Assembly (NCBI GenBank): GCA_900754445.1
Contig: CAAECW010000034.1
Coordinates: forward strand, 1 to 22,152
Source of the DNA: an uncultured Collinsella sp.
Lineage (GTDB): Bacteria; Actinomycetota; Coriobacteriia; Coriobacteriales; Coriobacteriaceae
Direction: 5' to 3'
Length of the DNA stretch: 22,152 nucleotides
How positions within the stretch are numbered: the first letter of the stretch is position 1; the number at the start of each line of letters is the position of its first letter. A model generated the notes under the pieces. It did no database searches and had not been told where the DNA came from. It was given only the letters and a program-made list of their open reading frames with translations. The position numbers and the translations under genes are program-made. Below, piece after piece: positions 6,082-13,265 of this stretch.

Positions 6082-8259
6082 ATGAACCTCCGCTCATCTC
6101 TTGCCTGCACCTCGAGCGATATCGCTCGCTGGGGACTGCGCTCTGTCCTTAAGCGCCAGGGCGGCGTACTCCCCGGCCGCATCGCCATGAAGATCGACCC
6201 CGAGTTGCTGAACGACCTCGCGGGCCTTGTCGACCGCAGCGTGGTGATCACCGGCACCAACGGCAAGACCACCACCTCCAACCTCATCGCCGACGCCGTT
6301 GCCGCCAGCGGCGCCACCGTAGTATGCAACCGCGCCGGCAACAACATGGAGCCGGGCGTGGTGGGCGCACTGCTCGAGGCCCGCAGTGGCCTTAAGCACA
6401 CCAGCAGCGGCAAGCGCGTGGGCGTTTTTGAGTGTGACGAGCTCTACACCGTACGCGTCCTGCCCAAGCTCAAGCCGACGTACTTCGTGCTGCTCAACCT
6501 GTTCCGCGACCAGCTGGATCGCTATGGCGAGATCGATCACACCCAGGAGGTCATCGCCCATGCGTTGGAGCTCTCTCCAACGACAACGCTCATCTACAAC
6601 GCAGACGACCCGCTGTGTGCCGCGATCGCCGCACGCGTTCCCAATGCAAGCATCGCCTTTGGCATCGACGGCGCCACCAACACCGAGTCCGACCGTATTA
6701 GCGACTCGCGCTTTTGCTCGCAGTGCAACGCCCCGTTGGAGTACGACTATGTGCAGTATGGTCAACTCGGCGCCTACCATTGCCCCTCGTGCGGTTGGGC
6801 ACGCCCCGCACTGGTCCGCCGTGTGACGGGCGTGGAGCTCGGCTGCGACGGCTACGGCTTTGACCTGGTCTTTGGATCTGCGTCCGACGCGGCTGCCGTA
6901 CACATCGCCACGCGCTACAACGGCCTGTACATGGTCTACAACGTTGCCGCTGCATTCTTTGCCGCACATGAGTTAGGCGTGGATACGGCGCACCTGCAGC
7001 CCACGCTCGATGCCTACGTCCCCGCCGGCGGACGCATGGGCCGCTGGGATATCGCCGGCCGCACCGTCGAGGCCAACCTGGCCAAGAATCCCGTAGGCTT
7101 CGATCGACAGATCCAGTCCATTAAGACGGCGGGCGGCAGACTCTGCGCCTTCTTCCTGAACGACAACGACGCCGACGGCCACGATGTATCGTGGATCTAC
7201 GACGTCGACTTCGAGCGCATCGCCGACACACCGGGTCTTGTCGCCTTTGCCGGAGGCACGCGTGCGCACGACATGCAGGTACGCCTCAAGTACGCCGGCA
7301 TCGATGCCGCGATTATCTCGGACGTCGCGCAGGCAATTGGCGCCGTGGCAGACGAGGCCGCCGATGACACCTTCTACGCCGTCGCCAACTACACGGCCTT
7401 CCCGCCGCTGGTCAAGGAGCTCGACGGGCTGAAAGGCGCCACCGCCGACGCTGTTGCCGGGCGCGCCGTAGCCCGTGCCGACGGCAGCGCTCTTCCTGTC
7501 GGCATCGCGCCAGTCGAGCTTTCGCGCCCGCTGCGCATCGTCTACCTGTATCCCGATGCCCTCAACCTCTACGGCGACGGCGGCAACGTTATCGCCCTCG
7601 AGCGTCGCTGCGCCTGGCGCGGCATCCCCGTTCGCGTGGACGAGGTCCGCATGGGCGAGTCGCTCGATCTCACCGACACCGACATCGTCATGATGGGTGG
7701 TGGCTCCGACCGCGACCAGCTAGCCGTGGCACACGAGCTGCTCGCCCAAAAAGACAAGGTCGCGGCCTATGTTGAGGATGGCGGCTCGCTGCTTGCCATC
7801 TGTGGCAGCTATCAGCTGCTCGGCCGTTCGTACTACATGGGCGACGATCGCATTGAGGGCCTGGGCGTCATTGCCGCCGAAACCGTACGTGGCTCCGATC
7901 GCCTGATCGGCAACGTAGCCGTCAAAACCGACCTGTCACCCGAGCCCTTTGTGGGATTCGAGAACCACGGCGGCCGCACCCTGCTCGATGCAGAGGCCAC
8001 GCCACTCGGAACGTCCGTCGTCACGGGCACCGGCAACAACGGCGACGATGGCCTTGAGGGTCTGATCTACAAGGGCGTCATCGGCACGTACCTGCACGGG
8101 CCGGCGCTGCCCAAGAACCCCGAACTCGCCGACTGGCTGATCGCGCACGCCCTCGAGCGCCGCGGCGATGCGCAGGCCGCCGCCCTGCTGCCGCTCAAGC
8201 CCCTCGACGACACCTACGAGCACGCCGCCCACGACGCCGCGATGAAGCTCCTCCCCTAA
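6082..8259 (+). CDS. murT-gatD: MurT-GatD fusion: lipid II isoglutaminyl synthase
   Basis: This 725-residue protein joins two enzymes normally encoded separately. Residues ~1-455 are MurT, a Mur-ligase relative: the P-loop GTNGKTTT is at 58-65, a four-cysteine zinc ribbon at C212/C215/C234/C237, and the C-terminal ligase domain with NPVGFDRQI follows. Residues ~480-725 are GatD, a CobB/CobQ-type glutamine amidotransferase: nucleophile C574 in AICGSYQLLG and catalytic H672 in TYLHGP. The complex uses glutamine and ATP to convert the D-glutamate of the lipid II stem peptide into D-isoglutamine at the inner membrane face, which supports peptide crosslinking. The frame is continuous through a short linker (GRAVARADGS), so no frameshift or missed stop is needed. 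In Staphylococcus and Streptococcus these are two proteins of about 440 and 250 residues; the sum fits. AGGAA precedes the ATG at 6082. Confidence 0.93.
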   Translation: MNLRSSLACTSSDIARWGLRSVLKRQGGVLPGRIAMKIDPELLNDLAGLVDRSVVITGTNGKTTTSNLIADAVAASGATVVCNRAGNNMEPGVVGALLEARSGLKHTSSGKRVGVFECDELYTVRVLPKLKPTYFVLLNLFRDQLDRYGEIDHTQEVIAHALELSPTTTLIYNADDPLCAAIAARVPNASIAFGIDGATNTESDRISDSRFCSQCNAPLEYDYVQYGQLGAYHCPSCGWARPALVRRVTGVELGCDGYGFDLVFGSASDAAAVHIATRYNGLYMVYNVAAAFFAAHELGVDTAHLQPTLDAYVPAGGRMGRWDIAGRTVEANLAKNPVGFDRQIQSIKTAGGRLCAFFLNDNDADGHDVSWIYDVDFERIADTPGLVAFAGGTRAHDMQVRLKYAGIDAAIISDVAQAIGAVADEAADDTFYAVANYTAFPPLVKELDGLKGATADAVAGRAVARADGSALPVGIAPVELSRPLRIVYLYPDALNLYGDGGNVIALERRCAWRGIPVRVDEVRMGESLDLTDTDIVMMGGGSDRDQLAVAHELLAQKDKVAAYVEDGGSLLAICGSYQLLGRSYYMGDDRIEGLGVIAAETVRGSDRLIGNVAVKTDLSPEPFVGFENHGGRTLLDAEATPLGTSVVTGTGNNGDDGLEGLIYKGVIGTYLHGPALPKNPELADWLIAHALERRGDAQAAALLPLKPLDDTYEHAAHDAAMKLLP

Positions 8260-8266
8260 CGCCTCG

Positions 8267-8299
8267 CCACCACAAAGGGGACAGGCACCTTTGTGGTGG
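8267..8299. repeat. Perfect 12-bp stem hairpin just after murT-gatD
   Basis: CCACCACAAAGG (8267-8278) pairs perfectly with CCTTTGTGGTGG (8288-8299) around a 9-nt loop containing GACAGG. It starts 8 nt past the murT-gatD stop and has TTTT at 8300-8303, so it may work as a weak terminator. The core resembles the hairpin at 895-956, which suggests a dispersed repeat family. Confidence 0.6.
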
Positions 8300-8320
8300 T
8301 TTTGACCCGTCCCAGCGGTT

Positions 8321-8461
8321 TGTCTCGATCTGTAACATCTAGGCCGTTGAAAGTCGTCTTACTGTTACAGATTGAGATATTCGTCCCGACGCCCGCCGTC
8401 TGTCTCGATCTGTAACAGATAGAGCCGATTTGCCCGCCCAGATGTTACAGATTGAGATATT
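8321..8461. repeat. Two tandem 80-bp hairpin repeats
   Basis: The 17-nt segment starting TGTCTCGATCTG and ending GTAACA occurs at 8321-8337 and again at 8401-8417. The 19-nt segment TGTTACAGATTGAGATATT occurs at 8363-8381 and 8443-8461. Both spacings are exactly 80. Within each unit the two segments are inverted copies, so each forms a stem of about 15 bp with a 25-nt loop; the loops differ between units. The single non-Watson-Crick position is G-T, which pairs as G-U in plus-strand RNA. The pair is bracketed by 12-bp direct repeats (TGTGGTGGTTTT at 8292-8303 and 8490-8501). Confidence 0.75.
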
Positions 8462-8541
8462 TGAATATCGGAATAGAAACCCACTCCTGTGTGGTGGTTT
8501 TTCAATCTGCCAACGATATGTGAACGGATAGAAAAGTCTGC

Positions 8542-8547
8542 TATACT
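8542..8547 (+). promoter_or_regulatory. -10 box of tRNA-Glu
   Basis: TATACT lies 10 nt upstream of the mature tRNA 5' end, matching TATAAT at five of six positions. No good -35 box is seen at the usual spacing (8519-8524 reads TGTGAA). Confidence 0.5.
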
Positions 8548-8557
8548 CTTTCCCGCT

Positions 8558-8634
8558 GTCCCCATCGTCTAGCGGCCAAGGACGCCACCCTTTCAAGGTG
8601 GATATCGCGGGTTCGAATCCCGCTGGGGGCACCA
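8558..8634 (+). tRNA. tRNA-Glu (anticodon UUC)
   Basis: The acceptor stem GTCCCCA (8558-8564) pairs with TGGGGGC (8624-8630) with one T-G pair, followed by discriminator A and an encoded CCA at 8632-8634. The anticodon stem CCACC/GGTGG (8585-8589, 8597-8601) closes the loop CTTTCAA, which gives anticodon TTC at 8592-8594. The T arm GCGGGTTCGAATCCCGC is intact. It is a single gene with its own terminator. Confidence 0.97.
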
Positions 8635-8645
8635 CAGAATCTGAG

Positions 8646-8677
8646 AAGCCCGTTGCCAATTCGGTAGCGGGCTTTTT
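8646..8677 (+). terminator. Intrinsic terminator of tRNA-Glu
   Basis: A 12-bp stem (8646-8657 with 8663-8674, two wobble pairs) with the loop AATTC is followed by a T run (8673-8677). It starts 12 nt after the tRNA 3' end. Confidence 0.9.
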
Positions 8678-8688
8678 GCTATCCATGT

Positions 8689-8724
8689 GCCGGGATTCGA
8701 ACCCGACAGGGTGCGAATCCCGGC
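8689..8724. repeat. Palindrome with tRNA T-arm-like sequence
   Basis: GCCGGGATTCG (8689-8699) and CGAATCCCGGC (8714-8724) form a perfect 11-bp stem. It continues past one mismatch into ACCC/GGGT (8701-8704, 8709-8712) with the loop GACA. The left half reads GGGATTCGAACCC, the reverse complement of the universal tRNA T arm also present in tRNA-Glu 75 bp upstream. No acceptor, D or anticodon stems accompany it, so it is not a complete tRNA on either strand. Confidence 0.65.
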
Positions 8725-8741
8725 ATCATCGCAAGGCCAGC

Positions 8742-8956
8742 GGGCAAAAAATAGCAAATATGAGTACTGTTACCATTTTAGTAACAGCGATTTCATGCCT
8801 TTAGAAGTCGATTTAGACGTCAGGCGTCCTACGGCGGAAGAATTGCAGACGTTTATCGGCTAAGTACTTGTACATATGTTGCGTAACACTACATATTTTG
8901 CAAATAAATAATGCTACAGGACTTGTGACAGTACTCATATTTGACGTTTTTTGTCC
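8742..8956. mobile_element. MITE-like element with 32-bp terminal inverted repeats
   Basis: The ends 8742-8773 and 8925-8956 are reverse complements at 27 of 32 positions; the 16-nt core CAAATATGAGTACTGT is perfect. The element is 215 bp long and A/T-richer than its surroundings. The left end carries an extra 7-bp hairpin, CTGTTAC/GTAACAG (8767-8773, 8781-8787). There is no transposase gene, and I see no clear target-site duplication at the edges. Its only notable open frame is 22 codons (8795-8863). The size and long terminal repeats fit a non-autonomous miniature transposable element, but a regulatory palindrome pair cannot be excluded. Confidence 0.5.
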
Positions 8957-9016
8957 ACAACCCTTTATACCTAGGCAAATCGGCGGTAAAACGGACCTCA
9001 AAGCGCCCTTCGCAAA

Positions 9017-9051
9017 CAAAAGCCGGGGCCCGCATGATGCGGACCCCGGCT
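9017..9051 (-). terminator. Intrinsic terminator of the glutamine synthetase gene
   Basis: A 14-bp stem with one mismatch (9021-9034 with 9038-9051) and a 3-nt loop is followed on the minus strand by TTTTGTTTG. It lies 30 nt past the glutamine synthetase stop codon. Confidence 0.9.
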
Positions 9052-9080
9052 CAATACCGTGACGATATGTCAGTTACGCT

Positions 9081-11168
9081 CTACACGTAGAACAGGATGT
9101 CGTCGTAAGTCGGGACCGGCCAGTAGTCGGCGGCCACGATCTCTTCCATTGCGTCCACGGCGGCGCGCAGCGTATCCATAGCGGGAACGACCTCGTGCGC
9201 GTACACGTTGGCCTGCTCCTGACCATCGAGGCCCTCGGCCTTCTGATGCACGGCGTCGAGCGCCTTGATGGAGTCGTTGATGGTGGTGATGCCGTTGCAG
9301 AGCTTGTTGAGCGTGTTCTGCTCACACTGCATGGCGGCCTCAGCACCGGCGGCACGAATAGTCTCGAGGCCCTTAGCGACCTTGGTGGCGTAGGCGGTAA
9401 TGACCGGGCGATAGGTACGACGCGCCTCGCGAACCATCGTGGTGGCCTCGATGTTCATGAGCTTGTTGTACTTCTCGAGCTTGCAGTCGTAGCGGCACTG
9501 GGCCTCGGCCTTGGTCAGGACACCCGTCTCCTCAAAGAGCGCGATGGCCTTATCGGAAACAAAGGCGGGCAGGGCGTCGGCCGTGGTCTTGTTGTTGGCA
9601 AGGCCGCGCTTCTTGGCCTCGACGGGCCATTCATCGGAGTAGCCGTCACCGGAGAACAGGATGCGCTGGTGGTCGGTCAGGACCTTCTTGCAGTACTCGA
9701 GCGCAGCGTCCTGGAACTTATCCTCGGGCGTGCCCTCAAGCGCGTCGGCGAAGGACTTGAGCGACTTGGCCACGGCGGCATCGAGCACCAGGTTGGAGTC
9801 GGAGACGTTCTGCTCGGAGCCGCAGGCACGGAACTCAAACTTATTGCCGGTAAAGGCAAACGGGGAGGTGCGGTTGCGGTCGGTGTTGTCCTGCATCAGC
9901 TTGGGCAGGGTATCGGCGCCCAGGTCGAGCACGCCGCGCGTGGCATGGACGGAAGCCTTGCCATCGATGATCTTCTCGACGACCTCGGTAAGCTGGTCGC
10001 CCAGGAAGATGGACATAATCGCCGGAGGAGCCTCGTTGGCGCCCAGACGATGGTCGTTGCCGGCCGAGGCAACGGAGGCACGCAGGAGCTCCTGATAGTT
10101 ATCGACGGCCTCGATCACCGCGGTGAGGAAGACGATGAACTGCAGGTTGTCGAGCGGGGTGTCGCCCGGATCGAGCAGATTCTCGGACTCGGTGCCAAGC
10201 GACCAGTTGTTGTGCTTGCCCGAACCGTTAATGCCCTCGAAGGGCTTCTCGTGCAGCAGGCAGACCAAGTCGTGGCGGGAGGCGATGAGCTTCATCTTCT
10301 CCATCATGACCAGATTCTGGTCGATGGCCTCGTTGACTTCGCCATAGACCGGTGCGAGCTCATGCTGGCAGGGAGCAACCTCGTTGTGCTTGGTCTTGGC
10401 GGGAATGCCAAGCGCCCACAGTTCATCGTCCAGGTCCTTCATATAGGCCGAAACGGTGGGGCGGATAGCGCCAAAGTAGTGCTCCTCGAGCTCCTGGCCC
10501 TTGCATGGAGCAGCACCAAAGAGGGTGCGGCCGGTGATGACCAGGTCCTTGCGCTTGCGGTAAGCGTCCTTCTTGATCAGGAAGTACTCCTGCTCGTCAC
10601 CCACGGAAGGAACGACCTTCTTGGGGGTCTTGCCAAACAGCGCCAAAACGCGCTTAGACTCACGCGAGAGCGCGGTCATGGAGCGCAGCAGCGGGGTCTT
10701 CTTGTCCAGGGCCTCGCCCGTGTAGGAGCAGAAAGCCGTGGGGATGCACAGGACATCGTCCTTAATGAAGGCGGGGCTAGTGGGGTCCCAAGCGGTGTAG
10801 CCACGGGCCTCGAAGGTAGCACGCAGGCCACCGTTGGGGAAGCTCGAGGCATCGGGCTCGCCCTGGATGAGGTTCTTGCCCGTAAACTTGGTAATGGCGG
10901 TGCCGTCGTGGTTGGGCTCCAGGAAGCTATCGTGCTTCTCGGAAGTAATGCCCGAAAGCGGCTGGAACCAGTGCGCGTAGTGCGTCGCGCCCTTGGAGAT
11001 GGCCCAGACCTTCATGGCATGGGCAACGGCGTTGGCCACATCCAGGTCGAGCGGCTCACCGCCCTCGAGGGTTGCAGCAAGGCGCTTCCAAATGTCCTTG
11101 GGGAGGTAGTCCTTCATGACTTCCTCAGAAAACACCATGGTCCCGAAGCGGTCAGTAAGTTCGGCCAT
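9081..11168 (-). CDS. glnN: Type III glutamine synthetase
   Basis: This 695-residue protein makes glutamine from glutamate, ammonia and ATP in the cytoplasm. It is the long type III enzyme (about 700 residues) rather than the ~450-residue type I. Type III hallmarks are visible: KTKHNEVAPCQHELAP, NGSGKHNNWSLGT at about residue 313, and NDHRLGANEAPPAI at about 370. I place the start at the ATG at 11168 (MAELTDRFGT), where AGGGAG lies 6 nt upstream; an in-frame ATG at 11231 would add 21 unconvincing residues. The gene stands alone: it has its own terminator (9017-9051) and a 426-bp gap separates it from the divergent metF operon. No adenylylation partner or P-II gene is nearby. The glutamine it makes is the amide donor for MurT-GatD, but nothing shows co-regulation. 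Confidence 0.96.
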   Translation of the reverse strand: MAELTDRFGTMVFSEEVMKDYLPKDIWKRLAATLEGGEPLDLDVANAVAHAMKVWAISKGATHYAHWFQPLSGITSEKHDSFLEPNHDGTAITKFTGKNLIQGEPDASSFPNGGLRATFEARGYTAWDPTSPAFIKDDVLCIPTAFCSYTGEALDKKTPLLRSMTALSRESKRVLALFGKTPKKVVPSVGDEQEYFLIKKDAYRKRKDLVITGRTLFGAAPCKGQELEEHYFGAIRPTVSAYMKDLDDELWALGIPAKTKHNEVAPCQHELAPVYGEVNEAIDQNLVMMEKMKLIASRHDLVCLLHEKPFEGINGSGKHNNWSLGTESENLLDPGDTPLDNLQFIVFLTAVIEAVDNYQELLRASVASAGNDHRLGANEAPPAIMSIFLGDQLTEVVEKIIDGKASVHATRGVLDLGADTLPKLMQDNTDRNRTSPFAFTGNKFEFRACGSEQNVSDSNLVLDAAVAKSLKSFADALEGTPEDKFQDAALEYCKKVLTDHQRILFSGDGYSDEWPVEAKKRGLANNKTTADALPAFVSDKAIALFEETGVLTKAEAQCRYDCKLEKYNKLMNIEATTMVREARRTYRPVITAYATKVAKGLETIRAAGAEAAMQCEQNTLNKLCNGITTINDSIKALDAVHQKAEGLDGQEQANVYAHEVVPAMDTLRAAVDAMEEIVAADYWPVPTYDDILFYV

Positions 11169-11189
11169 ACGGAACTCCCTTCGTATCGG

Positions 11190-11208
11190 CACCGCGTGAG
11201 AAGCGGTG
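11190..11208 (-). promoter_or_regulatory. Small hairpin in the glutamine synthetase leader
   Basis: CACCGC (11190-11195) pairs with GCGGTG (11203-11208) around a 7-nt loop, 22 nt upstream of the start codon and just outside the ribosome binding site. It could modulate translation. Confidence 0.3.
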
Positions 11209-11247
11209 TTGATTACTAACGAACGAGTCATAGCTTAGACTCGCCGT

Positions 11248-11285
11248 GTTTCCGCGACATTACCGTTATGTTGCTGTCGCGAAAC
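11248..11285. promoter_or_regulatory. Inverted repeat upstream of the glutamine synthetase gene
   Basis: GTTTCCGCGACA (11248-11259) and TGTCGCGAAAC (11275-11285) form 11 bp with a single bulged C and a 15-nt loop. It sits 80-117 bp upstream of the glutamine synthetase start, where a nitrogen-responsive operator would be expected. It does not clearly match the actinobacterial GlnR or AmtR boxes. Confidence 0.35.
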
Positions 11286-11379
11286 CAATCAATGAGGTTA
11301 CCCTATCGAGGCGACGTTGCCACCCTCAACAGCCAATCAACTGCATAAATTGCAGACCTCTCTCCATGGTTTAAGGGTA

Positions 11380-11455
11380 GTCAATTTGGGATGGGGCTTT
11401 ATTAACTGGTATTTCGCATCAGATACCATTCAATATAGCCCCATCCTACATTGAC
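11380..11455. repeat. 76-bp near-perfect palindrome between glnN and metF
   Basis: The left half begins GTCAATTTGGGATGGGGCT (11380-11398) and the right half ends AGCCCCATCCTACATTGAC (11437-11455). The outer 19 bp pair apart from one mismatch and one G-T. Pairing resumes inward with TGGTAT (11407-11412) and ATACCA (11423-11428), leaving a loop of about 8 nt. In total about 30 of 35 positions per arm pair. There is no T run at either side. It lies about 210 bp from the glutamine synthetase start and 140 bp from the metF start. Confidence 0.7.
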
Positions 11456-11594
11456 CGCCCTGTTATAGGAAATGTCGATAGCGAAGCATTTTCGATTAGT
11501 ATCCCCAAATAGCGAGTGAAACTCCATCGTGGCACAGCGGTGCTGTAGAATCCTTACAACACATCACATTATTACGTATCTAGAGGAGCACGAT

Positions 11595-12467
11595 ATGCGC
11601 GTCGACGAGGTTTTTAAGCAGGCAGCATCCCAGGGCACCGCACCCGTTTCGTTTGAGATGTTCCCGCCCAAGGGCGAGCTTACCCTCGACACGGCTCGCG
11701 AGGTGGCAGGCAATCTGTGCAAGCTTTCGCCGAGCTTTGTCTCGGTCACCTGCTCGGCCGGCGGCTCGGGCAACGGTGCCACCACCGCCCCCATCGCGCA
11801 TATGATTACGAGCGAATTCGATACGCCCTCGGTGGCGCACCTCACCTGCGTGGGCCGCACCCACGCCGATATCGCCGCCAAGATCGACGAGTATCGCACC
11901 GCCGGCGTTGAAAACATCCTGGCCCTGCGCGGTGATCTTCCCGCTGGCGCGACCGAGGACGACAAGCCCGCCTCGGACTACGCCTACGCCCGCGACCTCA
12001 TCCCCGAGCTCGTCGACGCCGGCTTTTGCGTGGGCGCCGCAGCCTACCCCGAGGGCCACATTGCCTGTGAGGATCTCAACGCCTCGGTCGAATACCTCAA
12101 GCAAAAACAGGACGCCGGCGCGAGCTTCTTTGTGACGCAGCTCTTTTTTGACAACGAGTGCTTCTACCGTTTTCGCGAGCTTGCCGACAAGGCCGGTATC
12201 ACCGTGCCCATTACCGCGGGCATCATGCCGTTTATGGGCAAGTCGCAGATTAGCCGCATGGTCTTTATGTGCGGTGCGTCGCTGCCCTCCCCCGTCATCA
12301 AGATTCTCGCCAAATACGAGAACGACCCCGAGAGTCTGCAGGCAGCCGGTGTAGATTATGCCGCCCGTCAGCTTTGCGACCTCAAAGAGCACGGTGCCGA
12401 CGGTCTGCACCTGTACACTATGAACCGTCCTGCAATCGCCGCGACCATTATGGAGCGCCTGGGGTAA
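11595..12467 (+). CDS. metF: 5,10-methylenetetrahydrofolate reductase
   Basis: This 290-residue single-domain flavoprotein reduces 5,10-methylene-THF to 5-methyl-THF in the cytoplasm, supplying the methyl group for methionine. Family motifs run in order: VSFEMFPPKGE near residue 18 (the conserved glutamate), SVTCSAGGSG, HLTCVGRT, ILALRGD, AAYPEGHI, FFVTQLFFDNECFYRF and ITAGIMPFMG. The ATG at 11595 follows GAGGAG by 5 nt; an upstream in-frame ATG (11529) lacks such a site. It is the first gene of a tight operon: its TAA overlaps the ATG of the reactivation protein. I looked for SAM-type or cobalamin riboswitches in its leader and could not recognise one. Confidence 0.95.
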   Translation: MRVDEVFKQAASQGTAPVSFEMFPPKGELTLDTAREVAGNLCKLSPSFVSVTCSAGGSGNGATTAPIAHMITSEFDTPSVAHLTCVGRTHADIAAKIDEYRTAGVENILALRGDLPAGATEDDKPASDYAYARDLIPELVDAGFCVGAAAYPEGHIACEDLNASVEYLKQKQDAGASFFVTQLFFDNECFYRFRELADKAGITVPITAGIMPFMGKSQISRMVFMCGASLPSPVIKILAKYENDPESLQAAGVDYAARQLCDLKEHGADGLHLYTMNRPAIAATIMERLG

Positions 12468-13255
12468 TGGAAAAACCGCACGTCGATACAACCGTTGTTG
12501 AAGTGCCGGCCGACCTTGCGTCGCCGGCGCTTTATCGTATCGACGCTGCTCACCACCCTCGTGTCGACCGTGCCGAGATGCTGCGGTATCTGGGCTACGG
12601 CGGTCAGCAGATTGAGCCCGAGCTGTCGCAGCGTATTGAGCTTGTCATTGAGCGTCTGGAGCTGGATATTGAACCCCGTGGCGTGCGCCGCGTATTTGCC
12701 GTCGATGCCACGGGAGTCGATGAACAGGGCGATCCTTGCATTCGCTTGGTCGGCACCAACGTTGAGCTGCGCGGTCGCGATATCTATCGCCACCTCAAAG
12801 ACGCCCGCTTTGCCGCACTCATGGCATGCACCCTCGGCATGGACGCCGAGCGTCGTCTGCGCACCACGGGAGCCCAGCAGCCCCTGGAGGGAGCCGTGCT
12901 CGACGCCGCGTGCTCTGCCTATGTAGAAGCCGCCGTTGAGCAGATGGACCAGCAGGCCAAGGCTGCGGCCGCCGCACACGGGCTCGCCGGCAACTGGCGC
13001 TTTAGCCCCGGCTACGGCGACTGCCCGCTCTCGGCCCAGCGCTCGATCGTCGATGCGCTCAACGCCACGCGCCTCATCGGCCTTACCGTCACGCCCACCT
13101 GCCTGCTCATGCCCACCAAGAGCGTGACCGCAGTGATTGGCCTGTTCGACGGCGAGGTCCACGACGCCCAGAGCCGCCCCACCTGCAATATCTGCCGCAT
13201 GCGCGAGCACTGCCGCTTCCGCGCCGCCCACACCACCTGCTATTCCAGCTATTAG
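12467..13255 (+). CDS. Stand-alone methionine synthase reactivation (AdoMet-binding) protein
   Basis: This 262-residue protein corresponds to the C-terminal activation domain of long MetH enzymes, encoded here as its own gene. That domain binds S-adenosylmethionine and, with a reduced flavodoxin or similar donor, remethylates cob(II)alamin when methionine synthase becomes oxidised. The signature is GNWRFSPGYGDCPLSAQR followed by LIGLTVTPTCLLMPTKSV and AVIGLFDG. The C-terminus adds a cysteine cluster, CNICRMREHCRFRAAHTTC, which resembles the tail of other separate reactivation proteins. The start ATG at 12467 shares its A with the metF stop codon, so the two are translationally coupled, and metH follows 10 bp later. 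This position explains why MetH here lacks the domain. Confidence 0.9.
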   Translation: MEKPHVDTTVVEVPADLASPALYRIDAAHHPRVDRAEMLRYLGYGGQQIEPELSQRIELVIERLELDIEPRGVRRVFAVDATGVDEQGDPCIRLVGTNVELRGRDIYRHLKDARFAALMACTLGMDAERRLRTTGAQQPLEGAVLDAACSAYVEAAVEQMDQQAKAAAAAHGLAGNWRFSPGYGDCPLSAQRSIVDALNATRLIGLTVTPTCLLMPTKSVTAVIGLFDGEVHDAQSRPTCNICRMREHCRFRAAHTTCYSSY

Positions 13256-13265
13256 GAGCTCATTG

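Noticed and set aside
8321..8461. CRISPR array
   Set aside because: There are only two units, each internally palindromic with an 80-bp period, and no cas genes; this is a hairpin repeat.
8680..8740. Second tRNA on the minus strand
   Set aside because: Only a T-arm-like core is present; no acceptor stem, D arm or anticodon arm can be built.
9195..11219. 674-codon open frame antisense to glutamine synthetase
   Set aside because: It is low-complexity Gly/Val/Leu-rich with no domain, and results from strong third-position G/C bias in the real gene on the other strand.
11456..11594. SAM or cobalamin riboswitch ahead of metF
   Set aside because: I could not find the conserved helices or cobalamin-box sequence, and no terminator lies before the start codon. 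A covariance-model scan would settle it.
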